A stretch of DNA of 64,000 nt, taken from contig JADJYT010000003.1 in assembly GCA_016719635.1 (NCBI GenBank), positions 372,001 to 436,000 of the forward strand. The letters run 5' to 3'. The position numbers and the translations under genes were made by a program. This document shows, piece after piece, positions 44,116-52,508 of the stretch (position 1 is its first letter; each line of letters starts with the position of its first letter). The DNA is from Sphingobacteriales bacterium. GTDB lineage: Bacteria; Bacteroidota; Bacteroidia; Chitinophagales; JADIYW01. Under the pieces are notes generated by a model, which did not search any database, was not told where the DNA came from, and was given only the letters and a program-made list of their open reading frames with translations.

Positions 44116-44987
44116 TCAACAAATCGTTTCAGAATATCAGAATAAGCATCTATCCTTCTGTCGCGCAAGAACGGCCAGATCCGACGGACATCCTCCGTTC
44201 GTTGTTTATCAATTTCAACGACGGCATTGATTTCATTTTCGGCAGACGCCACGAACAACAATTCTCCCTGCGGTCCGGCTACGAAACTTTGCCCCCAAAA
44301 CTGAATACCATTGGTCACACCCGTCCAGTCAGGCTCCGTGCCTACTCTGTTCACCGTTACTACCGGCAATCCGTTGGCAACGGCATGGCCGCGCTGCACG
44401 GTCTGCCAGGCATTGTGCTGACGTTCTTTTTCCTCCGGTACGTCCGTGCTTTCCCATCCAATGGCTGTCGGATAGATTAGAATTTCGGCACCGTTCAGAG
44501 CCATCAGGCGGGCAGCTTCCGGGTACCATTGGTCCCAGCAAACGAGGACGCCTAATTTTCCAACAGAAGTTTGTATCGGTTTAAATCCGAGATCGCCCGG
44601 GGTGAAATAAAATTTTTCGTAATATGCCGGATCATCCGGGATATGCATTTTGCGGTATTTTCCCGCGACACTTCCATCTTTTTCAAAAACAACGGATGTG
44701 TTGTGGTATAGACCTGGTGCTCTTTTTTCAAACAAGGAGGTAACCAGCACCACCCCATTTTCCTTCGCTGCAGCGGAAAAGAGCTGAGTCGTTTCTCCCG
44801 GAATCGGTTCCGCGAAATTGAACATCTCCGTTTCTTCCGCCTGGCAAAAATAAATGCCGCAATGCAGTTCCTGCAGCACCACCAGTTCAGCACCCTGCGC
44901 CTTGCATTCTTCTATACCTTTAATGCTTTTTGCAATGTTGGCAGCTTTATCGGATGTGTTGGATTGTTGAACGATACCTACTTTCAT
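44112..44987 (-). CDS. aguB: N-carbamoylputrescine amidase
   Basis: A 291-residue nitrilase-superfamily enzyme that converts N-carbamoylputrescine to putrescine, CO2 and ammonia. The catalytic triad is visible: Glu in VVLQELHCGIYFC, Lys in GKYRKMHIPDDP, and Cys in GVLVCWDQWYPEAAR. The IYPTAIGWESTD and GAEILIYPTAIG blocks and length match AguB. It lies downstream of aguA on the same strand with a 40-bp gap, so the two form the agmatine pathway operon. Overlaps the end of the DASS gene by 4 bases. Confidence 0.94.
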   Translation of the reverse strand: MKVGIVQQSNTSDKAANIAKSIKGIEECKAQGAELVVLQELHCGIYFCQAEETEMFNFAEPIPGETTQLFSAAAKENGVVLVTSLFEKRAPGLYHNTSVVFEKDGSVAGKYRKMHIPDDPAYYEKFYFTPGDLGFKPIQTSVGKLGVLVCWDQWYPEAARLMALNGAEILIYPTAIGWESTDVPEEKERQHNAWQTVQRGHAVANGLPVVTVNRVGTEPDWTGVTNGIQFWGQSFVAGPQGELLFVASAENEINAVVEIDKQRTEDVRRIWPFLRDRRIDAYSDILKRFVD

Positions 44988-45027
44988 GCTAACTGATTTA
45001 TTGATGGAAACAATCTATTCAATGAAG

Positions 45028-46074
45028 CTATTGTTTCTTTAAAGTTTGAAAATTAATACTGCCCTTGGGATACTGCATGGTGATGCAATGCAGCGAACCA
45101 TGCTGCAATATCAACGCACTGCAGTCCACTCCTATCACTTTTTTGCTGGGAAATGCTTTTTGCAACTGCTCAACAGCTGAAGCATCCTGTGAAACATTAT
45201 AGATTGGAATCAACACCACTTCATTCAGGATGAGAAAATTAGCATAGGTTGCGGGTAACCTTCGATGGTCATCCGGTGCATAAATGGCATCAGGCATTGG
45301 AAGCGGAATCAACCGATAGGGTTTGTTTTCCGCAGATTTAAATTGCTGTAATTCCTCTTCCATCATTTTCAATGAAGTATAATGTACTTCATTTTTGTCT
45401 GTACACTGAACATACGCAATGGTATTCGCATCGCAGAAACGGGCAATGGTATCAATGTGCGCATCGGTATCATCGCCCAGCAGATGGCCGTTTTCCAGCC
45501 ACAACACCTTCTTCAGCCCAAACAGTGAGATTAATCTATCTTCTATCTGCTGTCTGCTGAAATGCGGATTCCTGTTGGGTGACAATAAACAATTGGATGT
45601 GGTCAGCAAGGTTCCGGCTCCGTCGCTTTCTATACTGCCGCCTTCCAGTACCAAATCCGGTATATGGAATTTCGAAGCATGGTACACTCCTTTGTCCCAA
45701 AGCTGTTTGGTAATCAGATTATCTTTGTCCGCGGCAAATTTCAGTCCCCACCCGTTGAACATGAAATCTTCTATTATAAAACCATCCGGAGATTCAACGG
45801 TGATGGCACCATAATCGCGTGCCCATGTATCGTTGATGGGAATTTCCAACAGATAAATATTTGAACTGTCCACAGCAGACAAGTGCGTTCTTACTTCCAG
45901 CATATCATCACTGACGATAATCAAAGGCTGGTAAGAAGCAATCACTTTTATGACATGGACATAACAGGGGATAACTTCATCCCAGTAATCCGACCAGTCG
46001 GACCGCCTGCTCGGAAAAGCAATCTGTATGACATCCTGCGGCTCCCACTCTGCCGGTAATCGTCGTTGTAACAT
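45028..46074 (-). CDS. aguA: Agmatine deiminase
   Basis: A 348-residue enzyme that hydrolyses agmatine to N-carbamoylputrescine and ammonia. Guanidine-modifying-fold signatures: LPAEWEPQDVIQIAFPS, INDTWARDYGAITV (Asp), LEGGSIESDGAGTLLTT, NGHLLGDDTDAHIDTIARF (His/Asp), and HGSLHCITMQYPKG with the catalytic Cys near the C-terminus. The ATG at 46074 (LQRRLPAEW) is preferred; an earlier start at 46098 would include the promoter box inside the gene. Works with AguB to produce putrescine. Confidence 0.93.
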   Translation of the reverse strand: MLQRRLPAEWEPQDVIQIAFPSRRSDWSDYWDEVIPCYVHVIKVIASYQPLIIVSDDMLEVRTHLSAVDSSNIYLLEIPINDTWARDYGAITVESPDGFIIEDFMFNGWGLKFAADKDNLITKQLWDKGVYHASKFHIPDLVLEGGSIESDGAGTLLTTSNCLLSPNRNPHFSRQQIEDRLISLFGLKKVLWLENGHLLGDDTDAHIDTIARFCDANTIAYVQCTDKNEVHYTSLKMMEEELQQFKSAENKPYRLIPLPMPDAIYAPDDHRRLPATYANFLILNEVVLIPIYNVSQDASAVEQLQKAFPSKKVIGVDCSALILQHGSLHCITMQYPKGSINFQTLKKQ

Positions 46075-46078
46075 GCTG

Positions 46079-46086
46079 CAAAAATA
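46079..46086 (-). promoter_or_regulatory. Bacteroidota -7 box (TATTTTTG) next to the aguA ATG
   Basis: Exact TAnnTTTG on the minus strand with only CAGC between it and the ATG at 46074, implying a leaderless transcript. Confidence 0.55.
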
Positions 46087-46153
46087 AACCTTTGCCATAG
46101 ATAATCTATCTTTTGTAAAACAAATCTTTGGAAAAGAAGCCTATTTTAGCAGG

Positions 46154-46819
46154 ATGGGAAAAAGACTTTTTTTACTGCCCGGTTTTGGTGAAGACGAACG
46201 CTGCTTCAATGAACTCGAAGGACTGATTACCGGATATGATAAGATACACATTGATTACCGGCCTGTATTGAACAAATTCATTTTTCCGCTGATTACCGTT
46301 CAGCAGTTTGCACGACAGCTGATCAAACATTACAATATTCATCCCGGCGACAAGCTCATCGGTCATTCAATGGGCGGCTTTTTCTCTTTTCAGATACGGG
46401 AACTGATCGGATGTGAAATCTGCCTGATTGGTTCCTTCAACGACCCGGAGAAAGTTTTTCATACCGTTCCGCAGGTTCCGCGCATCACACAAATTGCGGC
46501 GCTGACAGGCATAGTAAAAACAACGGCATTAAAGAGATATCTTTTAGGTAAGATAAAAAATGAGCACATCAAGAATGTGCAGGCCGGCGTGATGGATAAT
46601 TTCCATTCGTTTACGAATACCCAGCTGGCACTGATGTCTGAAATGACCTATGCACCTAAAATACCGTCTAAGCTGCCGAATCCATTGCGCATTCACGATA
46701 AACGCGACCGAATCGTGCGGCCGCCGGATGAAGATTATGTACAGGTGGAAGGCGGACATTTTTGCCTGAACCTTCATCCGCAGGAAACGTTTCAGGCGAT
46801 GGAACATTTTTTGATATAA
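46154..46819 (+). CDS. Alpha/beta hydrolase
   Basis: A 221-residue alpha/beta-hydrolase-fold protein. LFLLPGFGEDERCF near the start supplies the oxyanion loop, KLIGHSMGGFFSF is the nucleophile elbow (Ser), and PLRIHDKRDRIVRPP and VEGGHFCLNLHP provide the acid and the catalytic His. Substrate unknown. It is divergent from aguA with 79 bp between the ATGs, leaving room for both promoters. Confidence 0.85.
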   Translation: MGKRLFLLPGFGEDERCFNELEGLITGYDKIHIDYRPVLNKFIFPLITVQQFARQLIKHYNIHPGDKLIGHSMGGFFSFQIRELIGCEICLIGSFNDPEKVFHTVPQVPRITQIAALTGIVKTTALKRYLLGKIKNEHIKNVQAGVMDNFHSFTNTQLALMSEMTYAPKIPSKLPNPLRIHDKRDRIVRPPDEDYVQVEGGHFCLNLHPQETFQAMEHFLI

Positions 46820-46878
46820 TCCATTTATTCCTGTCATTTATTTTAACTGGAATGTATCCTAAATACTATCCATATCCT

Positions 46879-46886
46879 TAAATTTG
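46879..46886 (+). promoter_or_regulatory. Bacteroidota -7 box (TAAATTTG) before the desaturase gene
   Basis: Exact TAnnTTTG, 11 bases before the ATG at 46898, giving a very short leader. Confidence 0.55.
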
Positions 46887-46897
46887 CGCTCAGCAGA

Positions 46898-47920
46898 ATG
46901 GCAACCACCTTCAACAACTGGGAATTTAACGTCCAACCTGAAAACCATCAGGTAGTAAAATACAAACAGATAATCAATCAGTATTTAACCAAAGCAGAAA
47001 TCAAAAAACTGCACACAAAATCCGACTGGAAGGGTGCATGGGAGGTATTGAGTGTGTGGCTGTGGATTGCTTTCGCTTTTGCATTAGCCGGATTTTGCCC
47101 AAATGTACTGACGATTCTAATCGCTTTATTTATCTTAGGGGGTAAACAACTGGGCTGTGCCATCATCATGCACGATGCATCCCATCATTCCTTGTTCAAA
47201 ACAAAAAGATTAAACGACATCGTCGGCAATTTCCTGGGTGCCTATCCCATTTTCAATAATGTGGCGCAATACCGGCCGTATCATTTCCAGCATCATATCG
47301 CAACGGGAACGGCAGATGATCCGGATATCAACCTGGTGTCAGGCTATCCGGCAAAACTCGCCAGTATGCTGCGCAAACTGTTGCGTGACCTCTCCGGATT
47401 GACAGGCATTAAAGCCGACTTCGGCCTCCTGGCTATGCACACCGGTTTTATCAAATACAATCTTGGAAATTTTATCGAAAAAATCCCAGAAGAAAACAGG
47501 ACATGGAAAGTCATCTTCAGAAATGCCTACTACAACCTGCGCGGTCCGGTACTGGTGAATGCTCTTATATTCTGTATACTTCTTGCATCCGGCAAACCCT
47601 GGCTGTACCTTCTATGGATAGGTGCCAATCTGACCACATTTAATTTCAGTTTGCGTATCCGCTCCATAGCAGAACACAGCGTAGTGGAAGACACACATGA
47701 CCCTTATAAAAACACCCGCACCACCTATGCCAATTTTCTGGAGCAAATCTTATTTGCACCGCTGCATGTCAATTATCATTTAGAGCATCATTTTCTGCAA
47801 AACATGCCATCCTACCATTCTCCGGCACTGCACAAAATACTGATGGAACGCGGCTTTTATCAATACGGTCTGCTGAAACAAAGCTATTGGGAAATCTTAA
47901 AATTGGCAGTACGGAAATAG
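46898..47920 (+). CDS. Fatty acid desaturase family protein
   Basis: A 340-residue integral membrane di-iron desaturase/hydroxylase. The three histidine boxes are present: HDASHH (first), HFQHH (second) and HLEHH (third). Membrane helices flank residues about 45-85 and 205-235. Members desaturate acyl chains or hydroxylate lipids or carotenoids; which one is not clear, although the HDASHH form is common in acyl-lipid desaturases. The start at the ATG 46898 follows a promoter box. It precedes the MFS gene by 94 bp. Confidence 0.9.
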   Translation: MATTFNNWEFNVQPENHQVVKYKQIINQYLTKAEIKKLHTKSDWKGAWEVLSVWLWIAFAFALAGFCPNVLTILIALFILGGKQLGCAIIMHDASHHSLFKTKRLNDIVGNFLGAYPIFNNVAQYRPYHFQHHIATGTADDPDINLVSGYPAKLASMLRKLLRDLSGLTGIKADFGLLAMHTGFIKYNLGNFIEKIPEENRTWKVIFRNAYYNLRGPVLVNALIFCILLASGKPWLYLLWIGANLTTFNFSLRIRSIAEHSVVEDTHDPYKNTRTTYANFLEQILFAPLHVNYHLEHHFLQNMPSYHSPALHKILMERGFYQYGLLKQSYWEILKLAVRK

Positions 47921-48014
47921 CCGGACGGCCTCTTGTTTCATTTCATTTTTGATTCCAATTTATTTAAAATCATTCAGACTAAATTGTAACTTGTGTTTCT
48001 TAAAAATTCAGCAT

Positions 48015-49250
48015 ATGAATGAAACACGCCAAAAAGGAATTACACTTTTAGTGATTGTTGCGGCTTTAGGCTATTTTGTAGATGTCTTTGATTTACTGTT
48101 GTTCGGCATGGTTCGTATCAGCAGTTTGCGCAGTTTGGGTGTAGAAGAATCCTTATTAGAAACAATCGGGCTTCGGCTGGATAACTGGCAAATGCTAGGC
48201 ATGCTGCTCGGCGGAATATTCTGGGGTATTTTAGGAGACAAGAAAGGAAGGCTGACAGTTTTATTCGGATCCATCATTACCTATTCCATCGCCAACACCC
48301 TAAATTCTTTCATACATACCATTCCGCAATATGAAATACTTCGGTTTGTAGCCGGATTTGGATTGGCAGGCGAATTGGGTGCCGGTGTTACGCTGGTCAA
48401 TGAAAGCATGAGCAAAGAAAAACGCGGCATCGCCACAGCATTCATTGCTGGATTTGGCGTATTGGGCGCCGTATTCGGCTGTCTGATTGTGTTGTGGATG
48501 AAAGACTGGAGGATATGCTATCTTATTGGCGGCGGGATGGGCTTTGCCTTACTCATCCTAAGAATCAGTGTGTATGAATCCGGTATGTATCTGAAAGTTA
48601 GAGAAAAGACAGACAATCTCGGAAATTTCTCCATTTTGTTCAAAGACAAAGAAAAACTGATCCGGTATTTATCTATCATCCTGCTGGCAATACCCATCTG
48701 GTATGTCGTGCAACTGTATGCAAAATATGCACCGGAACTGGCGGATGCACTTGGGTTGGCTTATGAAGACAAAAAGAAAGTGGCCATTTACGCCATCATG
48801 GCCGTATATTCCGGACTGACACTGGGTGATGTGAGTTGCGGTCTGTTGTCCAATTTTTTAAAAAGCAGGAAAAAAGCGGTCTTAATCTATTTGCTCCTCC
48901 TGATGTTTTTCATACTTGTATTCTGGATAATCGGGAAATGGAGTATGACCATTTTTTACGGAACGATTTTCATGCTGGGGTTGGGAATCGGATACTGGGC
49001 GGTTTTTATGAGTGTCGCTGCGGAGTCTTTTGGCATCAATATCCGTTCCACCGTAAGCAGCACTGCACCGAATTTTGTGCGCGGTTCAGTTATCGGTATC
49101 AACCTGTTGTACGTTTCGTTAAAAAACAACTTCCATTTCTCCACTCAAAGCGCCAATCTGACGGTAGGTGCCATTTGTATCGGAATCGCGTTACTGGCAT
49201 GGACAAAACTGCATGAAACCTATGGAAAAGACCTGAATTTTGTTGAATAA
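48015..49250 (+). CDS. Major facilitator superfamily transporter
   Basis: A 411-residue MFS protein with 12 predicted helices. The conserved MFS loop 2-3 motif is GILGDKKGRLTVLFGSI, and the symmetric second half has SCGLLSNFLKSRKKAVLIY. The segment GYFVDVFDLLLFGMVR at helix 1 resembles the aromatic acid/organic acid symporter or sugar-phosphate branch, so the substrate is likely a small organic anion (inference). The frame begins at 47949, but the ATG at 48015 (NETRQKGITLL) gives a normal start. Confidence 0.88.
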   Translation: MNETRQKGITLLVIVAALGYFVDVFDLLLFGMVRISSLRSLGVEESLLETIGLRLDNWQMLGMLLGGIFWGILGDKKGRLTVLFGSIITYSIANTLNSFIHTIPQYEILRFVAGFGLAGELGAGVTLVNESMSKEKRGIATAFIAGFGVLGAVFGCLIVLWMKDWRICYLIGGGMGFALLILRISVYESGMYLKVREKTDNLGNFSILFKDKEKLIRYLSIILLAIPIWYVVQLYAKYAPELADALGLAYEDKKKVAIYAIMAVYSGLTLGDVSCGLLSNFLKSRKKAVLIYLLLLMFFILVFWIIGKWSMTIFYGTIFMLGLGIGYWAVFMSVAAESFGINIRSTVSSTAPNFVRGSVIGINLLYVSLKNNFHFSTQSANLTVGAICIGIALLAWTKLHETYGKDLNFVE

Positions 49251-49320
49251 ATCATTAAATATTAATTCTTATTTGTAAATTGGGCAACATTTACTATTTT
49301 TATACTCAAAATCATACCAA

Positions 49321-50955
49321 ATGCGAACCAAATTATCCTATTTATTGCTTAGTGCTTTCTGCTTTACGATGGCAACATCCGTATATGCACAGTCTTCCAA
49401 AAAGAACAAAAATTCCAGTGTAGATGTAACGGCCAATACCGGCAGTACCACATTAGATGCCAAAGCAGCTAAGAAATATTATAATCTCGAACCTAAAAAA
49501 TTCCTGAAAGACTGGAGTCTAACCGTTCATTTCGGAGCGACCACTCCCTTCACGGATATCAGAAGCTATGACTGGGTAAGACAAACAAAGAAACCAAGCG
49601 AGTTGCAGTGGGGTGCGGGCATCGGTTTGACCAAAATGTTTAACAGTGCTTTTGGTTTAAATCTTGATTATACATTAGGACGAATATTGGGACGTACAGT
49701 TGACCGCGGTGGTTTTGCAGAAGAAAGACAATACTGGAAACAATTATTTCCGGAAAGAACAGATGCTGACGGTCCTGTATACTTCAAGACCAGCATTTTC
49801 CATCAGGCTGCCATCAGTTTCTATATTGACTGGCTGGGCTTAGGTACCAGTTACAATAAGTTTATCAAATCTCAGATCAGCGGCAAACCAATCAAATCCA
49901 GAAGGTTTGCATTCTATACAAAGATTGGTATCGGTTTTATTCGCGCTTCCTCTCAAATCTACAATGTTAAGGATGACAAACCTATTAAAAACAGCCAATA
50001 CCTGCGTGGTTTCACTAATAAATTTACAGAAACGGTGTTCCCTTTGAGTATGGGTATGAAATTCAAAGTGACCAAAGATTTCGACTTAGGTCTGGAAGGA
50101 ACCTTTACATTTACCAACTCTGACAAACTGGATGCATTCCAGTTTAATTCCAGAGTGGATGCAGGCGGTAAAACGGTAAATTCATTATCTAAAATCAACC
50201 GGGATGCTTATGCATACGTCAATATCAATTTCACCTATAAATTCGGACGCATCGGTTCTCAAAAAGAACATATCGAATGGGTAAATCCTTTGGCATTCAT
50301 CATGGCTAACGTACCGAAACCAAAAGAGGTGAACATGAAAGATACGGATGGTGACGGCGTATTAGACATATTGGACAAGGAACCTACCACTCCTGCCGGC
50401 TTTGCAGTAGATTCTCATGGTGTTACGCTGGATAGTGATAAAGACGGATGTCCTGACACTGAAGATCCTGAACCATTCTCTAATATCACCTTGCCAATTG
50501 CAGATTGCAAGAACGCTGCTGCTGCTCCGGCACCTGAACCTGAAGCTGTTAAGAAAACACCTCCATTCGACCCTGAAGCATTGACTAAACAAGTTCAGAA
50601 AGTGGATGACAATGTTTGGAAAATGACCTCCATTTATTTTGACATCAACAAATCCATCATCACCAACCCGGCTTCCGATGAATTGAAGAAAATAGGTTTA
50701 ATTATGAGCACCAACCCTGACTTGAAAGTAAATGTGAAAGGTAATACCGATATCAGAGGCTCATCCGAATACAATCAGAAGCTTTCTGAAGGCCGCGTAG
50801 ATGCTGCTATCAATTACCTGAACATCCACTATGGTATTTCAAAAGACAGATTCATCAAATTACCAATGGGTAAATCTGATCCATTAGTAAAAGACGCTAA
50901 TAATGAAAATCAACATCAGGTAAACAGACGTGTTGACTTTTCACCGGCTAAATAA
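49321..50955 (+). CDS. OmpA family outer membrane protein with TSP3-like repeats
   Basis: A 544-residue outer-membrane protein. Signal peptide (TSVYAQ, about residues 1-24), then about 300 residues that probably form a beta-barrel or surface domain, then Asp-rich calcium-binding-type repeats (MKDTDGDGVLDILD and DSDKDGCPDTEDPEP, about 338-380), an Ala/Pro/Glu-rich linker, and a C-terminal OmpA peptidoglycan-binding domain (IYFDINKSIITNPASDELKK; LSEGRVDAAINYL; residues about 430-544). Anchors the outer membrane to the cell wall. Closed by a strong terminator. Confidence 0.92.
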   Translation: MRTKLSYLLLSAFCFTMATSVYAQSSKKNKNSSVDVTANTGSTTLDAKAAKKYYNLEPKKFLKDWSLTVHFGATTPFTDIRSYDWVRQTKKPSELQWGAGIGLTKMFNSAFGLNLDYTLGRILGRTVDRGGFAEERQYWKQLFPERTDADGPVYFKTSIFHQAAISFYIDWLGLGTSYNKFIKSQISGKPIKSRRFAFYTKIGIGFIRASSQIYNVKDDKPIKNSQYLRGFTNKFTETVFPLSMGMKFKVTKDFDLGLEGTFTFTNSDKLDAFQFNSRVDAGGKTVNSLSKINRDAYAYVNINFTYKFGRIGSQKEHIEWVNPLAFIMANVPKPKEVNMKDTDGDGVLDILDKEPTTPAGFAVDSHGVTLDSDKDGCPDTEDPEPFSNITLPIADCKNAAAAPAPEPEAVKKTPPFDPEALTKQVQKVDDNVWKMTSIYFDINKSIITNPASDELKKIGLIMSTNPDLKVNVKGNTDIRGSSEYNQKLSEGRVDAAINYLNIHYGISKDRFIKLPMGKSDPLVKDANNENQHQVNRRVDFSPAK

Positions 50956-50979
50956 ACCAAAATAAACTTTTTTAAATAG

Positions 50980-51009
50980 AAACCTGTTAGTACGCTAACA
51001 GGTTTTTTT
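50980..51009 (+). terminator. Rho-independent terminator after the OmpA-family gene
   Basis: AAACCTGTTAG, TACG loop, CTAACAGGTTT and a T7 run. Stem arms 50980-50990 and 50995-51005. Confidence 0.9.
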
Positions 51010-51016
51010 ATTTATC

Positions 51017-52003
51017 ATGAAAAGTACTTTTAAATACAATCCTCAACTGCCATTTATCAGAAATGATATCAAAGGCAATCTTTATATAGATGGTGAATAT
51101 GTCTTTCTCGAAGCAAAAGAAAGGCTGCCCTATGAACGGTTATTGAAATGGATGACCACACCTAATCCTCAGCGAAAGGAGAAGAAACAGGATTTATTTG
51201 CACCTGAGGTGATTTATACTAATGTTTTCTTAGAATCCGTACAGGATAAAATAGTATGGCTGGGACATTCCTCCTTTTACATCCAGCTAAATGGAAAGAA
51301 AATCCTGACCGATCCTGTATTTCATGACCTTACTCCCCTCCTTAGGCGAAAACATGCACTGCCCTGCTCCATACATAATTTTAAAAACATTGATTACATC
51401 CTCTTGTCACACGGGCACAGAGACCATCTGGATATACCGTCACTAAAGAAATTAGCCCGAATAAATCCCGATATCGAAGTACTATGCCCGCTGGGATTTA
51501 AAAAAATACTACAATCCACCGGAATCAGAAAACTACAGGAAGCAGCCTGGTGGCAGCAATATGATACGCCTCAGCTGGATATTACCTTCTTACCGGCAAA
51601 ACATTGGAACCGGCGACTCATTACGGACTACAACAAAACCCTTTGGGGGAGTTTTGCCCTCCGGCATCATTCGAAAAGCATATATTTCGCAGGTGATACA
51701 GGCTATGCGCATCATTTTAAAGAAATCAATTCCCATTTCCCTTCATTTGATGTCTGCCTGATGCCGATAGGTGCCTACAAACCCAAATTCATTATGGAGT
51801 GGGCACATACTTCGCCGGAAGAAGCCATACAGGCATTCCATGAATTAAAAGGTAAGACGTTCATCCCCATGCATTATGGTACCTTTGATTTGAGCGATGA
51901 ACCGGCATCCGAGCCGAAAAACATCGTCCAAGAATTTAAGCAGCAGAATAAGCTCAACGGTGAGTTGGCGATTCTAAAAGTGGGGCAAGAATTCCATTTG
52001 TAA
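51017..52003 (+). CDS. MBL-fold hydrolase, NAPE-PLD-like
   Basis: A 328-residue metallo-beta-lactamase-fold protein of the N-acylphosphatidylethanolamine phospholipase D-like branch. Signatures: VWLGHSSFYIQLNGKKILTDPVF, YILLSHGHRDHLDIPS (HxHxDH zinc motif), AKHWNRRLITDYNK (the NAPE-PLD-type AxHW loop), IYFAGDTGYAHHF, and PIGAYKPKFIMEWAHTSPEE followed by IPMHYGTF. Known members hydrolyse phospholipid head groups or are UlaG-like lactonases; the substrate here is not known. It starts 8 bases after the terminator of the OmpA gene, so a downstream promoter is expected but none was identified. Confidence 0.9.
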   Translation: MKSTFKYNPQLPFIRNDIKGNLYIDGEYVFLEAKERLPYERLLKWMTTPNPQRKEKKQDLFAPEVIYTNVFLESVQDKIVWLGHSSFYIQLNGKKILTDPVFHDLTPLLRRKHALPCSIHNFKNIDYILLSHGHRDHLDIPSLKKLARINPDIEVLCPLGFKKILQSTGIRKLQEAAWWQQYDTPQLDITFLPAKHWNRRLITDYNKTLWGSFALRHHSKSIYFAGDTGYAHHFKEINSHFPSFDVCLMPIGAYKPKFIMEWAHTSPEEAIQAFHELKGKTFIPMHYGTFDLSDEPASEPKNIVQEFKQQNKLNGELAILKVGQEFHL

Positions 52004-52033
52004 AATAAAATCGAAGCTGAATCTATACCAGCT

Positions 52034-52315
52034 CTATCCTTCATCATAACTGACGACAACACGGGATGTCTTGGGATGTGACTGACAAGTCAGGATAAAT
52101 CCTTCTTCTATCTCTTCTTCTGTCAGCGGTTCATCATCATCCATCTCGACTTTACCTTCCAGTAATTTGGCCTTACAGCTGCAGCACGCCGCCACCCTGC
52201 AGGCATATGGGGGGTCTAAATTTGCATTGATGGCTGCTTCCAGGATCGTTTCACCCTCATTGACTGTTATTTCGTGGTCAAGACCGTCTAATATTACTTT
52301 TACCGAATATCCCAT
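52034..52315 (-). CDS. Plant-type [2Fe-2S] ferredoxin
   Basis: A 93-residue single-domain electron carrier. Cluster ligands are the Cys in ACRVAACCSCKAKL (spacing C-x4-C-x2-C) and a fourth Cys in ILTCQSHP. The acidic stretch MDDDEPLTEEEIEEG is typical of ferredoxin partners of ring-hydroxylating or PaaE-like reductases, but no reductase or oxygenase gene adjoins it. The N-terminus VKVILDGLDHEITVNEG is the canonical beta-grasp start. The product is probably a soluble ferredoxin serving a distant enzyme. Confidence 0.93.
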   Translation of the reverse strand: MGYSVKVILDGLDHEITVNEGETILEAAINANLDPPYACRVAACCSCKAKLLEGKVEMDDDEPLTEEEIEEGFILTCQSHPKTSRVVVSYDEG

Positions 52316-52508
52316 TCTATTAATTCTATTCTCAAAGTTATAAAATCAATCACCATTTTCAAAAAAAGTAAGCAATAAGGTTCATTTATTTACTATGGTT
52401 TAGAAAAGCGGAAGTTGGCTTCCCAACCATATTGATACTTATCAAATTATTTAATGACATTTTTTTTTAACTTTATCAAAAATATTAACATCTTATATCC
52501 AAAGAGTT

